In this document: in pieces, positions 36,607-46,457 of the stretch
Position numbering within the stretch: position 1 is the stretch's first letter
Layout: each line of letters starts with the position of its first letter
From: Microbacterium paraoxydans
GTDB taxonomy: Bacteria; Actinomycetota; Actinomycetes; Actinomycetales; Microbacteriaceae
Assembly (NCBI RefSeq): GCF_020524545.1
Contig: NZ_JAIVLG010000001.1
Span: 496,001 to 560,000, forward strand
Direction: 5' to 3'
DNA length: 64,000 nucleotides
Position numbers and translations under genes: made by a program
The notes under the pieces: model-generated
Database searches by the model: none
The model's input: only the letters and a program-made list of their open reading frames with translations
What the model was told of the DNA's origin: nothing

Positions 36607-37361
36607 TGGGACAGAAGGTAAACCCGTACGGCTTCCGCCTCGGCATCACGACGGACCACGTCTCGCGTTGGTTCTCCGACTCGACGAAGCCGGGTCAGCG
36701 CTACGCCGACTACGTGGCCGAGGACATCAAGATCCGCAACCTGCTCACGAAGCAGCTCGACCGTGCCGGTGTCTCGAACATCGAGATCGAGCGCACCCGT
36801 GACCGTGTCCGCGTCGACATCCACACCGCCCGTCCGGGCATCGTGATCGGTCGTCGTGGAGCCGAGGCCGAGCGCATCCGCGGCGACCTCGAGAAGCTCT
36901 CGGGCAAGCAGATCCAGCTGAACATCCTCGAGGTCAAGAACCCCGAGGCCGACGCTCAGCTGGTCGCGCAGGGCATCGCCGAGCAGCTGTCTGCTCGTGT
37001 GGCGTTCCGTCGCGCGATGCGCAAGGGTCTGCAGGGCGCGCAGCGTGCCGGCGCCAAGGGCATCCGCATCCAGGTCTCCGGCCGTCTCGGCGGCGCCGAG
37101 ATGAGCCGCTCGGAGTTCTACCGCGAGGGTCGTGTGCCGCTGCACACGCTGCGCGCGAACATCGACTACGGCTTCTACGAGGCGAAGACCACCTTCGGTC
37201 GCATCGGCGTGAAGGTCTGGATCTACAAGGGCGACCTGACCGCGAAGGAGCTCGCTCGCGAGCAGGCCAACGCGCCCAAGGCTCGTCGTGACGACCGTGG
37301 TGGCGACCGCCGCCGTGCCCCGCGCAACGAGGCACCTGTCGCAGAAGGAGCGTCGGCATAA
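36606..37361 (+). CDS. rpsC: Ribosomal protein S3
   Basis: The 251-residue protein at the mRNA entry site has the KH domain with [20 protein letters not shown] near residues 75-94 and the S3 C-terminal domain. The last 35 residues are Arg/Ala-rich and probably disordered. One-base overlaps link it to rplV and rplP. Confidence 0.98.
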   Translation: MGQKVNPYGFRLGITTDHVSRWFSDSTKPGQRYADYVAEDIKIRNLLTKQLDRAGVSNIEIERTRDRVRVDIHTARPGIVIGRRGAEAERIRGDLEKLSGKQIQLNILEVKNPEADAQLVAQGIAEQLSARVAFRRAMRKGLQGAQRAGAKGIRIQVSGRLGGAEMSRSEFYREGRVPLHTLRANIDYGFYEAKTTFGRIGVKVWIYKGDLTAKELAREQANAPKARRDDRGGDRRRAPRNEAPVAEGASA

Positions 37362-37780
37362 TGCTCATCCCCCGTAAGGTCAAGTTCCGCAAGCAGCACC
37401 ACCCCGGGCGCTCGGGCCAGGCCACCGGCGGCACGAAGGTCTCCTTCGGCGAGTACGGTATCCAGGCGCTTTCGCCGGCTTATGTGACGAACCGTCAGAT
37501 CGAGTCCGCTCGTATCGCGATGACCCGTCACATCAAGCGTGGTGGAAAGGTGTGGATCAACATCTACCCCGACCGTCCGCTCACGAAGAAGCCTGCTGAG
37601 ACCCGCATGGGTTCCGGTAAGGGTTCCCCCGAGTGGTGGGTCGCCAACGTCAAGCCGGGCCGTGTCCTCTTCGAGGTCGCGGGTGTCGACGAGCAGCTCG
37701 CTCGCGAAGCTCTGACCCGAGCAATTCACAAGCTGCCGCTCAAGGCACGCATCATCAAGCGCGAGGAGGGCGACGCGTAA
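37361..37780 (+). CDS. rplP: Ribosomal protein L16
   Basis: The 139-residue 50S protein near the A-site tRNA elbow begins [19 protein letters not shown] and has [19 protein letters not shown] near residues 82-100. Antibiotics such as evernimicin bind near it. It overlaps rpmC by one base. Confidence 0.98.
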   Translation: MLIPRKVKFRKQHHPGRSGQATGGTKVSFGEYGIQALSPAYVTNRQIESARIAMTRHIKRGGKVWINIYPDRPLTKKPAETRMGSGKGSPEWWVANVKPGRVLFEVAGVDEQLAREALTRAIHKLPLKARIIKREEGDA

Positions 37781-38097
37781 TGGCGATCGGCACCAAGGAG
37801 CTCGCCCCGGCAGAGCTCGACACATTCGAAGACCAGCGCCTCGTCGAGGAGCTGCGCAAGGCCAAGGAGGAGCTGTTCAACCTCCGTTTCCAGTCGGCCA
37901 CCGGCCAGCTGGAGAGCCACGGCCGCATCCGCGCTGTCAAGCGCGACATCGCGCGCCTGTACACCGTGATCCGCGAGCGCGAGCTGGGTATCCGTGCGAC
38001 GCCCGCTCCGGTCGAGGCTCCGGCCAAGAAGGCGTCCAAGTCGAAGGCGAAGAAGGCGGACTCCGCCGACGACGCCGTGAAGGAAGAGGCTGAGTGA
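37780..38097 (+). CDS. rpmC: Ribosomal protein L29 with extended C-terminus
   Basis: The L29 core is residues 1-70 ([18 protein letters not shown] near residue 22, and [11 protein letters not shown] near residue 60). At 105 residues the protein is about 35 longer than the usual L29. The extra C-terminal part is Ala/Lys/Glu-rich and likely disordered. It overlaps rpsQ. The tail is one of several on ribosomal proteins in this window. Confidence 0.97.
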   Translation: MAIGTKELAPAELDTFEDQRLVEELRKAKEELFNLRFQSATGQLESHGRIRAVKRDIARLYTVIRERELGIRATPAPVEAPAKKASKSKAKKADSADDAVKEEAE

Positions 38098-38414
38098 TGG
38101 CCACCAAGAAGGAAGCCGCCGTCGAGGCTGAGCACGCTGCTCACGACGTGCGCGATGTGGACGCCCGCGGGTACCGCAAGGCGCGTCGCGGCTACGTCGT
38201 CAGCGACAAGATGGACAAGACCATCGTGGTCGAGGTCGAGGACCGCGTGAAGCACCCGCTTTACGGCAAGGTCATCCGCCGCACCTCGAAGGTCAAGGCG
38301 CACGATGAGGCGAACACCGCCGGCATCGGCGACCTGGTCCTGATCAACGAGACCCGCCCGCTGAGCGCCACGAAGCGCTGGCGTCTGGTGGAGATTTTGG
38401 AGAAGGCCAAGTGA
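38097..38414 (+). CDS. rpsQ: Ribosomal protein S17 with N-terminal extension
   Basis: The 105-residue protein has its S17 core from about residue 28 ([18 protein letters not shown]) onwards. The first 25 residues, Ala/Glu/His-rich, are an actinobacterial-type extension. ATG 38097 overlaps the rpmC stop as TGATG; GTG 38094 is one codon longer and also possible. Confidence 0.97.
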   Translation: MATKKEAAVEAEHAAHDVRDVDARGYRKARRGYVVSDKMDKTIVVEVEDRVKHPLYGKVIRRTSKVKAHDEANTAGIGDLVLINETRPLSATKRWRLVEILEKAK

Positions 38415-38779
38415 TCCAGCAGGAATCCCGACTCAAGGTCGCCGACAACACCGGCGCCAAGGAGCTGCTCACGATCCGCGTTCTCGGTGGCTCGAAGCGC
38501 CGCTACGCGGGCCTCGGTGACACCATCGTCGCGACCGTCAAGGATGCGATCCCCGGTGGCAACGTCAAGAAGGGCGACGTCGTCAAGGCGGTCATCGTCC
38601 GCACCAAGAAGGAGGTCCGTCGCCCGGACGGCTCCTACATCAAGTTCGACGAGAACGCCGCAGTGATCCTGAAGAACGACGGGGAGCCCCGTGGCACCCG
38701 TATCTTCGGGCCGGTCGGTCGTGAGCTTCGCGACAAGAGGTTCATGAAGATCGTCTCGCTGGCGCCGGAGGTCATCTAA
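38411..38779 (+). CDS. rplN: Ribosomal protein L14
   Basis: The 122-residue protein at the subunit interface begins [19 protein letters not shown] and has the [20 protein letters not shown] segment near residues 71-90, both diagnostic for L14. The GTG start overlaps the rpsQ stop (GTGA). Confidence 0.98.
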   Translation: MIQQESRLKVADNTGAKELLTIRVLGGSKRRYAGLGDTIVATVKDAIPGGNVKKGDVVKAVIVRTKKEVRRPDGSYIKFDENAAVILKNDGEPRGTRIFGPVGRELRDKRFMKIVSLAPEVI

Positions 38780-38781
38780 TC

Positions 38782-39141
38782 ATGGCGAAGATCAAGAAGG
38801 GTGACCTGGTTCAGGTCATCACGGGCGCGACGCAGGATCGTGGCGGCGATCGCGGTAAGCAGGGCAAGGTCCTCGACGTCCTTTCCGACAAGAACCGCGT
38901 CATCGTCGAAGGCGTGAACTACGTCACCAAGCACACCCGCGTCGGACAGACGCAGCGTGGCACCAAGACCGGAGGACTCGAGACCGTCGAAGCCTCCATC
39001 CACATCTCGAACGTCGCACTCGTCGACCCCTCGACCAAGAAGCCGACCAAGGTCGGCCACCGGGTCGAGGAGCAGACGAAGGACGGCGTGAAGCGCACCG
39101 TCCGCGTGCGCTACGCGAAGAAGAGCGGTAAGGACCTCTGA
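38782..39141 (+). CDS. rplX: Ribosomal protein L24
   Basis: This 119-residue assembly-initiator protein has a KOW motif ([17 protein letters not shown] near residue 5, then [20 protein letters not shown]). It overlaps rplE by one base (TGATG). Confidence 0.98.
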   Translation: MAKIKKGDLVQVITGATQDRGGDRGKQGKVLDVLSDKNRVIVEGVNYVTKHTRVGQTQRGTKTGGLETVEASIHISNVALVDPSTKKPTKVGHRVEEQTKDGVKRTVRVRYAKKSGKDL

Positions 39142-39731
39142 TGAGCACCGACACTGCCGCGCCGGCTGGCAAGATCCAGCCGCGCCTGAAGCAGAAGTAC
39201 AACACCGAGATCAAGAAGGCGATGCAGGAAGAGTTCGGTTACTCGAACGTCATGCAGATCCCCGGACTGGTCAAGGTCGTCGTGAACACCGGTGTCGGCG
39301 AGGCAGCTCGCGACAGCAAGGTGATCGATGGTGCGGTCGACGACCTCACCAAGATCACCGGCCAGAAGCCGATCGTCACGAAGGCCCGCAAGTCCATCGC
39401 GCAGTTCAAGCTGCGTGAGGGTCAGGCCATCGGCGCGCATGTCACCCTCCGCGGTGACCGCGCGTGGGAGTTCGTCGACCGCCTCGTCTCGCTCGCACTG
39501 CCCCGTATCCGCGACTTCCGCGGTCTCTCGGCCAAGCAGTTCGACGGCAACGGCAACTACACCTTCGGTCTCCAGGAGCAGAGCGTGTTCCACGAGATCG
39601 ATCAGGACAAGATCGACCGGGTTCGCGGTTTCGACATCACCGTCGTCACCACCGCGAAGACGGATGACGAGGGTCGGGCACTGCTCCGCCACCTCGGCTT
39701 CCCGTTCCGCTCGGAAGACGCACAGGCGTAA
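39141..39731 (+). CDS. rplE: Ribosomal protein L5
   Basis: The 196-residue 5S rRNA-binding protein has [17 protein letters not shown] near residue 38 and the [23 protein letters not shown] segment near residues 72-95. It is followed not by rpsN but by a strong hairpin and a new promoter, so this is the end of the first ribosomal transcript segment. Confidence 0.98.
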   Translation: MSTDTAAPAGKIQPRLKQKYNTEIKKAMQEEFGYSNVMQIPGLVKVVVNTGVGEAARDSKVIDGAVDDLTKITGQKPIVTKARKSIAQFKLREGQAIGAHVTLRGDRAWEFVDRLVSLALPRIRDFRGLSAKQFDGNGNYTFGLQEQSVFHEIDQDKIDRVRGFDITVVTTAKTDDEGRALLRHLGFPFRSEDAQA

Positions 39732-39736
39732 CACCC

Positions 39737-39775
39737 TCGACGGGCTCAGTGGTCTCGTGTCACTGAGCCCGTCGA
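39737..39775 (+). terminator. Terminator inside the ribosomal cluster, after rplE
   Basis: A 15-bp perfect stem (39737-39751 with 39761-39775) with a 9-nt loop starts six bases past the rplE stop, where rpsN would normally be. Confidence 0.8.
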
Positions 39776-39783
39776 TGTGCACG

Positions 39784-39789
39784 TACAAT
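39784..39789 (+). promoter_or_regulatory. Putative promoter for rpsH and downstream genes
   Basis: TACAAT is a near-consensus -10. The -35 is not clear. A CAATTGAAAATTG palindrome overlaps it. It would restart transcription after the rplE terminator, about 70 bases ahead of rpsH. Confidence 0.45.
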
Positions 39790-39863
39790 TGAAAATTGCG
39801 TGTCATCGCAGGCCGTCTGTCGTGTAACGGCAGCCGGAACCTCATGAACAAAGGAAAACAACA

Positions 39864-40262
39864 ATGACAATGACAGACCCGGTCGCAGATCTGCTGACCC
39901 GTCTGCGCAACGCGAACTCGGCGCACCACGATTCCGTGACCCTGCCGTCGAGCAAGCTCAAGACGCACATCGCAGAAATCCTCCAGCAGGAGGGCTACAT
40001 CGCCGCGTGGGAGACCACCGACGCTCGTGTCGGGAAGAACCTCACGCTGACGCTGAAGTACGGTCCCAACCGTGAGCGCTCCATCGCCGGCATCAAGCGC
40101 GTCTCGAAGCCCGGTCTCCGCGTCTACGCGAAGTCGACCGAGCTGCCCACGGTCCTCGGCGGCCTCGGCGTGGCGATCCTGTCCACTTCCTCCGGTCTTC
40201 TCACCGACCGTCAGGCTGAGCAGAAGGGCGTGGGCGGAGAAGTTCTCGCCTACGTGTGGTAA
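39864..40262 (+). CDS. rpsH: Ribosomal protein S8
   Basis: The 132-residue 16S rRNA-binding protein, an autoregulator of the spc operon in E. coli, has [19 protein letters not shown] near residue 5 and the C-terminal [24 protein letters not shown] precedes ATG 39864. It is the first gene after the internal terminator. Confidence 0.98.
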   Translation: MTMTDPVADLLTRLRNANSAHHDSVTLPSSKLKTHIAEILQQEGYIAAWETTDARVGKNLTLTLKYGPNRERSIAGIKRVSKPGLRVYAKSTELPTVLGGLGVAILSTSSGLLTDRQAEQKGVGGEVLAYVW

Positions 40263-40268
40263 TTCGAA

Positions 40269-40805
40269 ATGTCGCGTATCGGACGACTTCCCATCGACGT
40301 TCCCGCGGGCGTGACCGTTTCGGTCGACGGCCGTGAGGTCGCGGTGAAGGGCCCCAAGGGTGAGCTCACCCTGACGGTGGCCAGCCCCATCGAGGTCGCG
40401 GTCGAGGAGAACCAGGTTCTGGTCTCCCGTCCCGACGACGAGCGCGAGTCGCGGTCGCTTCACGGCCTGACCCGCACGCTCATCAACAACAACATCATCG
40501 GCGTGACCCAGGGCTACACCAAGGGTCTCGAGGTCGTCGGAACCGGTTACCGCGTGCAGCAGAAGGGGAGCTCGGTCGAGTTCGCCCTCGGCTTCTCGCA
40601 CCCGGTCCTGGTCGACCCGCCCGCCGGCATCACGCTCACGGTCGAGGGAACCACCAAGCTCACCGTCAGCGGGATCGACAAGCAGGCTGTCGGTGAGGCA
40701 GCTGCGAACATCCGCAAGATCCGCAAGCCCGAGCCGTACAAGGGCAAGGGTGTGCGCTACGCCGGCGAGAACGTGCGTCGCAAGGCCGGAAAGAGTGGTA
40801 AGTAA
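40269..40805 (+). CDS. rplF: Ribosomal protein L6
   Basis: The 178-residue protein has two L6 domains; it begins [15 protein letters not shown] and ends with [22 protein letters not shown] near residues 153-174. It lies beside the sarcin-ricin loop and factor-binding site. Confidence 0.98.
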   Translation: MSRIGRLPIDVPAGVTVSVDGREVAVKGPKGELTLTVASPIEVAVEENQVLVSRPDDERESRSLHGLTRTLINNNIIGVTQGYTKGLEVVGTGYRVQQKGSSVEFALGFSHPVLVDPPAGITLTVEGTTKLTVSGIDKQAVGEAAANIRKIRKPEPYKGKGVRYAGENVRRKAGKSGK

Positions 40806-40807
40806 CC

Positions 40808-41167
40808 ATGGCTCTCAAGTCAAAGTCTGACGCCCGCGCGCGTCGTCACGCCCGCCTTCGCAAGAAGGTCGTCGGCACCGAGGCGCGTCCGCGTCTCGTC
40901 GTCAACCGTTCGGCCCGCCACGTCTTCGTGCAGCTGGTCGACGACAGCAAGGGTCACACCGTCGCGTCTGCTTCGACGCTCGAGACCGACCTGCGCTCGC
41001 TCGAGGCTGACAAGACCGCCAAGGCACGCAAGGTCGGCGAGCTCCTCGCCGAGCGCGCGAAGGCCGCAGGCGTTTCCGAGGCAGTGTTCGACCGTGGCGG
41101 CAACCGCTACGCCGGTCGTGTCGCCGCCATCGCCGACGGCGCCCGCGAGGGGGGTCTGGCACTGTGA
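40808..41167 (+). CDS. rplR: Ribosomal protein L18
   Basis: The 119-residue 5S rRNA-binding protein has [20 protein letters not shown] near residues 29-48 and the C-terminal [24 protein letters not shown]. Its stop overlaps the upstream candidate start of rpsE. Confidence 0.98.
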   Translation: MALKSKSDARARRHARLRKKVVGTEARPRLVVNRSARHVFVQLVDDSKGHTVASASTLETDLRSLEADKTAKARKVGELLAERAKAAGVSEAVFDRGGNRYAGRVAAIADGAREGGLAL

Positions 41168-41187
41168 GTGACAACAAGGAGAACGAA

Positions 41188-41865
41188 GTGACCGAAGCGG
41201 CTGCTGCCACTTCCGAGACGGCTGCAGGCACCACGCAGGCAGAGCCGACTCGCGATCAGCGCGACGGCCGCCGTGGTGGCCGTGGTGACCGCAACCAGGG
41301 TGGCCGCGACCGCAACTCGCGCGACCGTGGTGACAACCAGTTCCTGGAGCGCGTCGTCACCATCAACCGCGTCTCGAAGGTCGTGAAGGGTGGTCGTCGC
41401 TTCAGCTTCACCGCTCTCGTGGTCGTCGGTGACGGCAACGGTCTGGTGGGCGTCGGCTACGGCAAGGCCCGTGAGGTGCCGCTGGCGATCTCGAAGGGTG
41501 TCGAAGAGGCCAAGCGCAACTTCTTCCGCGTTCCGCGCGTCGGCAGCACCATCCCGCACCCGGTGCAGGGTGAGGCCGCCGCCGGTGTGGTCCTGCTCCG
41601 CCCGGCCGCTGCCGGTACCGGTGTTATCGCCGGTGGTCCGGTCCGCGCCGTGCTCGAGTGCGCCGGTATCCACGACGTGCTGTCGAAGTCGCTCGGCTCG
41701 TCGAACACGATCAACATCGTGCACGCGACGGTCACCGCCCTGAAGCAGCTCGAGGAGCCCCGTGCGGTCGCCGCGCGTCGTGGCCTCGAGTTCGACCAGG
41801 TCGCCCCTGCGCGTCTCGTCCGCGCCGAGGCCGACGCCATCGCCGCACAGAAGGTAGGTGCCTGA
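41188..41865 (+). CDS. rpsE: Ribosomal protein S5, long N-terminus
   Basis: The S5 core, with [19 protein letters not shown] and the [13 protein letters not shown] segment, is preceded by about 50 residues of Ala/Glu then Arg/Gly/Asp-rich sequence. GTG 41188 has AAGGAG at 41176-41181, six bases upstream. GTG 41164, which overlaps the rplR stop, is an alternative giving 233 residues. S5 helps mRNA unwinding and fidelity. Confidence 0.95.
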   Translation: MTEAAAATSETAAGTTQAEPTRDQRDGRRGGRGDRNQGGRDRNSRDRGDNQFLERVVTINRVSKVVKGGRRFSFTALVVVGDGNGLVGVGYGKAREVPLAISKGVEEAKRNFFRVPRVGSTIPHPVQGEAAAGVVLLRPAAAGTGVIAGGPVRAVLECAGIHDVLSKSLGSSNTINIVHATVTALKQLEEPRAVAARRGLEFDQVAPARLVRAEADAIAAQKVGA

Positions 41866-42050
41866 TGGCCGCGCGACTGAAGGTCACGCAGATCAAGTCC
41901 AAGGTGAGCGAGAAGCAGAACCAGCGCGACACGCTGCGCAGCCTCGGTCTCAAGCGGATCGGTGACACCACCGTTCGCCCCGACGACGCGCAGACGCGCG
42001 GCTACGTCAAGACCGTCGCCCACCTCGTCAAGGTTGAGGAGATCGACTAA
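41865..42050 (+). CDS. rpmD: Ribosomal protein L30
   Basis: This 61-residue protein begins [20 protein letters not shown] and has the family segment [18 protein letters not shown]. It overlaps both neighbours by one base (TGATG and TAATG). The longer frame through rpsE is not used. Confidence 0.97.
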   Translation: MAARLKVTQIKSKVSEKQNQRDTLRSLGLKRIGDTTVRPDDAQTRGYVKTVAHLVKVEEID

Positions 42051-42685
42051 TGGCTGAGAAGAACGAGGCCGTCGAGGCTGAGAAGGCCCCGAAGAAGGCT
42101 GCCGCCCCCAAGGCTGCCGCCGAGAAGAAGCCTGCCGCGAAGAAGGCTCCGGCCAAGAGCGCAGCAGCCGACGCCAAGGCTGAGGCTCCCGCCAAGAAGC
42201 CCGCCGCCAAGAAGGCGACGCCGGCGAAGGACGCTCCGGCGTCCCGCCCCGGCGTGCTGAAGGTGCACCACCTGCGTCCCGTCCCCGGGTCCAACACCGC
42301 CAAGACTCGCGTCGGTCGTGGTGAGGGCTCGAAGGGTAAGACCGCTGGTCGTGGTACCAAGGGCACCAAGGCGCGCAACACCGTTCGCGTCGGCTTCGAG
42401 GGTGGGCAGATGCCGCTGCACATGCGCACCCCGAAGCTGCGCGGGTTCAAGAACCCGTTCCGCGTGGAGTACCAGGTCGTGAACCTGGAGAAGCTCGCGG
42501 AGCTGTACCCCAAGGGTGGCGACGTCACCGTGGGCGACCTGGTCGCCAAGGGTGCCGTTCGCAAGAACGAGAAGGTCAAGGTTCTCGGTAACGGCGACAT
42601 CGCCGTGAAGCTCACCGTTTCGGTCGACAAGGTCTCGGGTTCCGCCGAGCAGAAGATCGTCGCGGCGGGCGGATCCGTCAAGTAA
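42050..42685 (+). CDS. rplO: Ribosomal protein L15 with Ala/Lys-rich extension
   Basis: The 211-residue protein starts its L15 core near residue 68 ([23 protein letters not shown]). The first 65 residues are almost only Ala, Lys, Pro and Glu and resemble histone-H1-like tails. Typical bacterial L15 has about 145 residues. The start overlaps rpmD, so no shorter start is coupled. A strong terminator follows. Confidence 0.97.
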   Translation: MAEKNEAVEAEKAPKKAAAPKAAAEKKPAAKKAPAKSAAADAKAEAPAKKPAAKKATPAKDAPASRPGVLKVHHLRPVPGSNTAKTRVGRGEGSKGKTAGRGTKGTKARNTVRVGFEGGQMPLHMRTPKLRGFKNPFRVEYQVVNLEKLAELYPKGGDVTVGDLVAKGAVRKNEKVKVLGNGDIAVKLTVSVDKVSGSAEQKIVAAGGSVK

Positions 42686-42693
42686 CCGCAGTG

Positions 42694-42726
42694 CAAGAGG
42701 GGCCGGAGATTCTCCGGCCCCTCTTG
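42694..42726 (+). terminator. Terminator between rplO and secY
   Basis: A 14-bp perfect stem (42694-42707 with 42713-42726) and a 5-nt loop start eight bases past rplO. It separates the spc ribosomal genes from secY. Confidence 0.85.
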
Positions 42727-42811
42727 TGGTTTCACACTCCGAGACCTCGCTCTGGGGCCGCATCCGGCGGGCCTGGTATCGGTGGCGAATTCCGGAAAGC
42801 CCGGTTTGCGT

Positions 42812-42817
42812 TACCCT
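42812..42817 (+). promoter_or_regulatory. -10 element TACCCT of the secY unit
   Basis: TACCCT lies after the terminator and about 52 bases ahead of the secY start, leaving a short leader with a strong ribosome-binding site. The -35 is weak. Confidence 0.45.
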
Positions 42818-42868
42818 GGTCTTTCAGCCGTCCTTCGGGAATCGGCAACCTTTTCAGGAGGAACGTCC

Positions 42869-44191
42869 TTGTTTAGCGCCATCGCGCGGATCTTCCGCAC
42901 GCCCGACCTGCGTCGGAAGATCGGTTTCACCCTCGCCATCATCGCGATCTACCGGCTCGGTTCCAACGTCCCGGCACCGTTCGTGAATTTCCCGAACGTC
43001 GAAGAGTGCCTCGCCGCCAACGCAGGTACCGATGGTCTGCTCGGACTGGTCAACCTCTTCTCCGGCGGTGCGCTGCTGCAGCTGTCGATCTTCGCGCTCG
43101 GCGTCATGCCGTACATCACCGCGACGATCATCACCCAGCTCCTGCGCGTGGTCATCCCGCACTTCGAGGCACTGCACAAGGAAGGCCAGGCCGGTCAGGC
43201 CCGCCTGACCCAGTACACGCGCTACCTCACGATCGCCCTCGCGCTGCTCCAGTCGACGACTCTCGTCACGGTCGCGCGCAGCGGTCAGCTCTTCGGGACG
43301 ACAGATCTGGCGGCCTGTCAGCAGCTGCTGACCAACGATGTGTGGTGGGCGCAGCTGCTCATCATCATGGCGATGACGGCCGGTACCGGCCTGATCATGT
43401 GGTTCGCCGAGCTCGTCACCGAGCGCGGTATCGGCAACGGCATGTCGCTTCTCATCTTCACCTCGATCGCCGCGACGTTCCCCGGCGCCATGGGGCTCAT
43501 CTGGCAGACGAAGGGCTTCGAGGTCTTCCTCCTGGTGCTGTTCGTCGGAATCATCGTGATGGGGCTCGTCGTGTTCGTCGAGCAGTCCCAGCGAAGGATC
43601 CCCGTCCAGTACGCCAAGCGCATGGTCGGTCGACGCACCTATGGTGGGACGAACACCTACATCCCGATCAAGGTGAACATGGCGGGTGTGATCCCCGTGA
43701 TCTTCGCCTCGTCGTTGCTCTACATCCCCGCTCTCATCGCGCAGTTCAACACCCCGCAGGACGGCTCGACGCCGCCCGCGTGGGTCACGTGGATCAGCGC
43801 GAACTTCACGACGGGCAACAGCCCGGTCTACATGGCCGCGTACTTCCTGTTGATCATCGGCTTCACCTACTTCTACGTGGCGATCACGTTCAACCCGGTC
43901 GAGGTCGCAGACAACATGAAGAAGTACGGTGGCTTCATCCCGGGCATCCGTGCGGGGCGGCCCACGGCCGAGTACCTCGACTACGTGCTCACCCGCATCA
44001 CGCTTCCCGGTTCGCTGTACCTCGGTCTGATCGCGCTCATCCCGCTGATCGCGTTGGCCACGGTCGGCGCCAACCAGAACTTCCCGTTCGGTGGCGCGTC
44101 GATCCTGATCATCGTCGGTGTCGGTCTCGAGACGGTCAAGCAGATCGATGCGCAGCTCCAGCAGCGTCACTATGAAGGGCTTCTCCGATGA
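42869..44191 (+). CDS. secY: SecY, protein translocase channel
   Basis: The 440-residue main subunit of the Sec translocon has ten hydrophobic segments; it begins with an amphipathic stretch (FSAIARIFRTPDLRRKIGF) and includes the IPVIFASSLLYIPA segment near residue 275. The TTG start at 42869 is chosen because AGGAGG lies at 42856-42861, seven bases upstream; the longer ATG frame would overlap the promoter. Its stop overlaps the ATG of adk. Confidence 0.96.
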   Translation: MFSAIARIFRTPDLRRKIGFTLAIIAIYRLGSNVPAPFVNFPNVEECLAANAGTDGLLGLVNLFSGGALLQLSIFALGVMPYITATIITQLLRVVIPHFEALHKEGQAGQARLTQYTRYLTIALALLQSTTLVTVARSGQLFGTTDLAACQQLLTNDVWWAQLLIIMAMTAGTGLIMWFAELVTERGIGNGMSLLIFTSIAATFPGAMGLIWQTKGFEVFLLVLFVGIIVMGLVVFVEQSQRRIPVQYAKRMVGRRTYGGTNTYIPIKVNMAGVIPVIFASSLLYIPALIAQFNTPQDGSTPPAWVTWISANFTTGNSPVYMAAYFLLIIGFTYFYVAITFNPVEVADNMKKYGGFIPGIRAGRPTAEYLDYVLTRITLPGSLYLGLIALIPLIALATVGANQNFPFGGASILIIVGVGLETVKQIDAQLQQRHYEGLLR

Positions 44192-44784
44192 CAGCATCCG
44201 CACGTCTCCTCATCGTCGGGCCGCAGGGCTCCGGAAAGGGCACGCAGGGCGTGCGCATCGCCGAGTCCTTCGGCGTCCCGGTCGTGTCGACCGGTGACAT
44301 CTTCCGCGCGAACATCAAGGAGGGCACGCCCCTCGGTCAGCAGGTCACGGCGATCCTCGACAAGGGCGATCTCGTTCCGGACGAGCTGACGAGCGAGATC
44401 GTGCGCGACCGGCTCGCGCAGCCCGACGCGGCGCAGGGCTTCCTGCTCGACGGGTACCCGCGCAACACCGCGCAGGTCGCTCACCTGGAATCGTTCCTCG
44501 CCGAGCGGGGGGAGGCGCTCGACGCCGTCATCCTCCTCGACGTGCCGCGCGAGGAGAGCCTGTCGCGTCTTTCGCTGCGCGCGACCGAGCAGGGCCGTTC
44601 GGATGACACCCCGGAGGCCATTGGCCACCGCCTCGACATCTACGAGCGCGAGACCGCGCCGATCCTCGAGGTCTACGGCGCCAAGGGCATCGTCGACCGT
44701 ATCGACGGTGTCGGCTCGCTCGACGAGATCACGGAACGGATCGCCAGGGCGCTGGCCGCACGCGGTCTGAGCCTCGCGGCCTGA
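44188..44784 (+). CDS. adk: Adenylate kinase, short type
   Basis: The enzyme (198 residues) interconverts AMP, ADP and ATP. It has P-loop GPQGSGKGTQG near residue 11, the GFLLDGYPRN segment near residue 85 and a short lid without the zinc-finger domain, as in other actinobacteria. It is coupled to secY by an ATGA overlap, in the classic secY-adk-map order. Confidence 0.97.
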   Translation: MTASARLLIVGPQGSGKGTQGVRIAESFGVPVVSTGDIFRANIKEGTPLGQQVTAILDKGDLVPDELTSEIVRDRLAQPDAAQGFLLDGYPRNTAQVAHLESFLAERGEALDAVILLDVPREESLSRLSLRATEQGRSDDTPEAIGHRLDIYERETAPILEVYGAKGIVDRIDGVGSLDEITERIARALAARGLSLAA

Positions 44785-44785
44785 G

Positions 44786-45637
44786 ATGTTCCGCCGGTCG
44801 ATCTACAAGACCCCGGCTCAGCTGCGAGCCATGGTCGAGCCCGGACTCATCACGGCGGCGGCACTGGACGCCGTCCGCCCGATGGTCAAGGCCGGCGTCA
44901 CCACACTCGAGATCGACACGGTGGCGAACCGGGCGATCCTGGCTCGTGGTGCCGAATCCAATTTCCAGTTGGTGCGCGGCTACCACCACACCACCTGCAT
45001 CTCCGTGAACGAGCAGGTCGTTCACGGTATCCCGGGGGAGCGGGTACTGCGGCCGGGTGACATCGTGTCGGTCGATTGCGGTGCGCAGTTCCAGGGATGG
45101 AACGGCGACAGCGCCATCACCGTCGTCGTGCCCGATCCGGAGCGACCGGAGCTGGTCGCGCGGCGGGAGGAGCTCTCCCGGGTCACCGAGGGCTCGATGT
45201 GGGCGGGAATCGCCGCCATGGCATCTGCGTCGTCGATCGACGAGATCGGTGCGGCCATCCAGGACTACATCGAGGCGCAGGGTCCCTCCGAGGTCCCCGG
45301 TGAGCCCTACGGCATCCTGCGCGAGTACGTCGGCCACGGCATCGGGCGCAAGATGCACGAGGCCCCGAGCGTCTTCAACTACCGCACTCCCGATCGCGGA
45401 GAAGAGGTCAAGCCGGGATTGGTGCTCGCGATCGAGCCGATGGTCACCGCGGGCGGAGAAGCGACCTTCATCGAAGAGGATGACTGGACCGTGACGACCG
45501 TCGACGGTACGGACGGCTCCCATTGGGAACATAGCGTCGCCCTGCATGATGGGGGTATCTGGGTGCTGACCGCGCCCGATGGTGGAAGAGCCGGACTCGC
45601 CCCGTTCGGGGTCGAGCCTCGAGAGATCGGAAAGTAA
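44786..45637 (+). CDS. map: Methionine aminopeptidase, type I
   Basis: This enzyme (283 residues) removes N-terminal Met from new proteins. Metal ligands appear in VDCGAQFQGWNGDSAI (two Asp), GHGIGRKMHE (His), IEPMVT (Glu) and WEHSVAL (Glu). The HHTTCISVNEQVVHGIP segment is near residue 70. It follows adk by one base and overlaps the DsbA-like gene by one base. Confidence 0.97.
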   Translation: MFRRSIYKTPAQLRAMVEPGLITAAALDAVRPMVKAGVTTLEIDTVANRAILARGAESNFQLVRGYHHTTCISVNEQVVHGIPGERVLRPGDIVSVDCGAQFQGWNGDSAITVVVPDPERPELVARREELSRVTEGSMWAGIAAMASASSIDEIGAAIQDYIEAQGPSEVPGEPYGILREYVGHGIGRKMHEAPSVFNYRTPDRGEEVKPGLVLAIEPMVTAGGEATFIEEDDWTVTTVDGTDGSHWEHSVALHDGGIWVLTAPDGGRAGLAPFGVEPREIGK

Positions 45638-46302
45638 TGGCAGCGGCGAAGAGCAACACCAACTGGTTCGCGATCGGCGTCTCCATCGCCGTGGTCGTGG
45701 TGCTGGTGGCGATCGGTGGACTCGTGGTGTTCCTCAACAACCAGGCGACCTCGCCCGGCGCCGCTCCGAGTGCCAACGACACGTTCGACCCGGAGACGGG
45801 GGCGATCTCGTTCGGGGACGGCGAAGACACCGTTGCGGTCTTCCTGGACTTCCAGTGCCCCATCTGCAAGAGCTTCGAGGACCAGTACGGAGAGCAGCTG
45901 GAGGCGGCCGCCGCCGACGGACGCATCACGCTCGAGTACCACCCGATCGCGATCCTCGACCGCTTCTCGCAGGGCACCGACTTCTCGTCGCGCTCCGCTG
46001 GAGCGGCCTTCTGCGTCGCGGAGTCGGACCCCGACCTCTACCTCGATTTCGCGAAGTTGCTGTTCGAGAACCAGCCGGCGGAGAACTCCTCCGGCCTGAC
46101 GAACGACCAGATCGCGGGCTTCGCGACGCAGGTCGGTGCCGATGACGCGGTCTCGTGCATCAACGACGAGACGTACCGCAAGTTCGGGGCGGCGCAGGCG
46201 AAGTCCCACGAGATCGCGGGAACGCCCACGATCGAGGTCAACGGCGAGCGCCTCGACCTCCAGGCCGGCGATATCACCAAGATGGAGCAGCTGATCGGCT
46301 GA
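45637..46302 (+). CDS. DsbA-family protein in the secY operon
   Basis: The 221-residue protein has one membrane helix (about residues 9-32) and a thioredoxin-fold domain with CPIC near residue 74, a CXXC pair, plus GTPTIEVNG for the cis-Pro loop. Two more Cys, near residues 128 and 173, may form a structural disulfide. Its start overlaps the map stop. Placement after secY-adk-map suggests folding of newly exported proteins. It is a paralogue of the protein encoded at 933-1583. Confidence 0.88.
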   Translation: MAAAKSNTNWFAIGVSIAVVVVLVAIGGLVVFLNNQATSPGAAPSANDTFDPETGAISFGDGEDTVAVFLDFQCPICKSFEDQYGEQLEAAAADGRITLEYHPIAILDRFSQGTDFSSRSAGAAFCVAESDPDLYLDFAKLLFENQPAENSSGLTNDQIAGFATQVGADDAVSCINDETYRKFGAAQAKSHEIAGTPTIEVNGERLDLQAGDITKMEQLIG

Positions 46303-46323
46303 CCCGCGGGTCGGGCGCTCGAG

Positions 46324-46352
46324 TTGCCGGATGGTAATCGAGCGTCTAACAT
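46324..46352 (+). promoter_or_regulatory. Promoter of the infA operon
   Basis: TTGCCG (46324-46329) and TAACAT (46347-46352) are separated by 17 bases. Transcription should start near 46359, leaving a leader of about 100 bases before infA. It restarts expression after the secY unit. Confidence 0.65.
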
Positions 46353-46457
46353 AGATCTTTGGTGCTTTGTGCCTTGATTCGGCGTGTCCGTCGGTGCAGC
46401 ACCACAAACCATTCACCCACCGCAGATCGACCGATCTGCAGAAGCGTCAGCGAGGCT

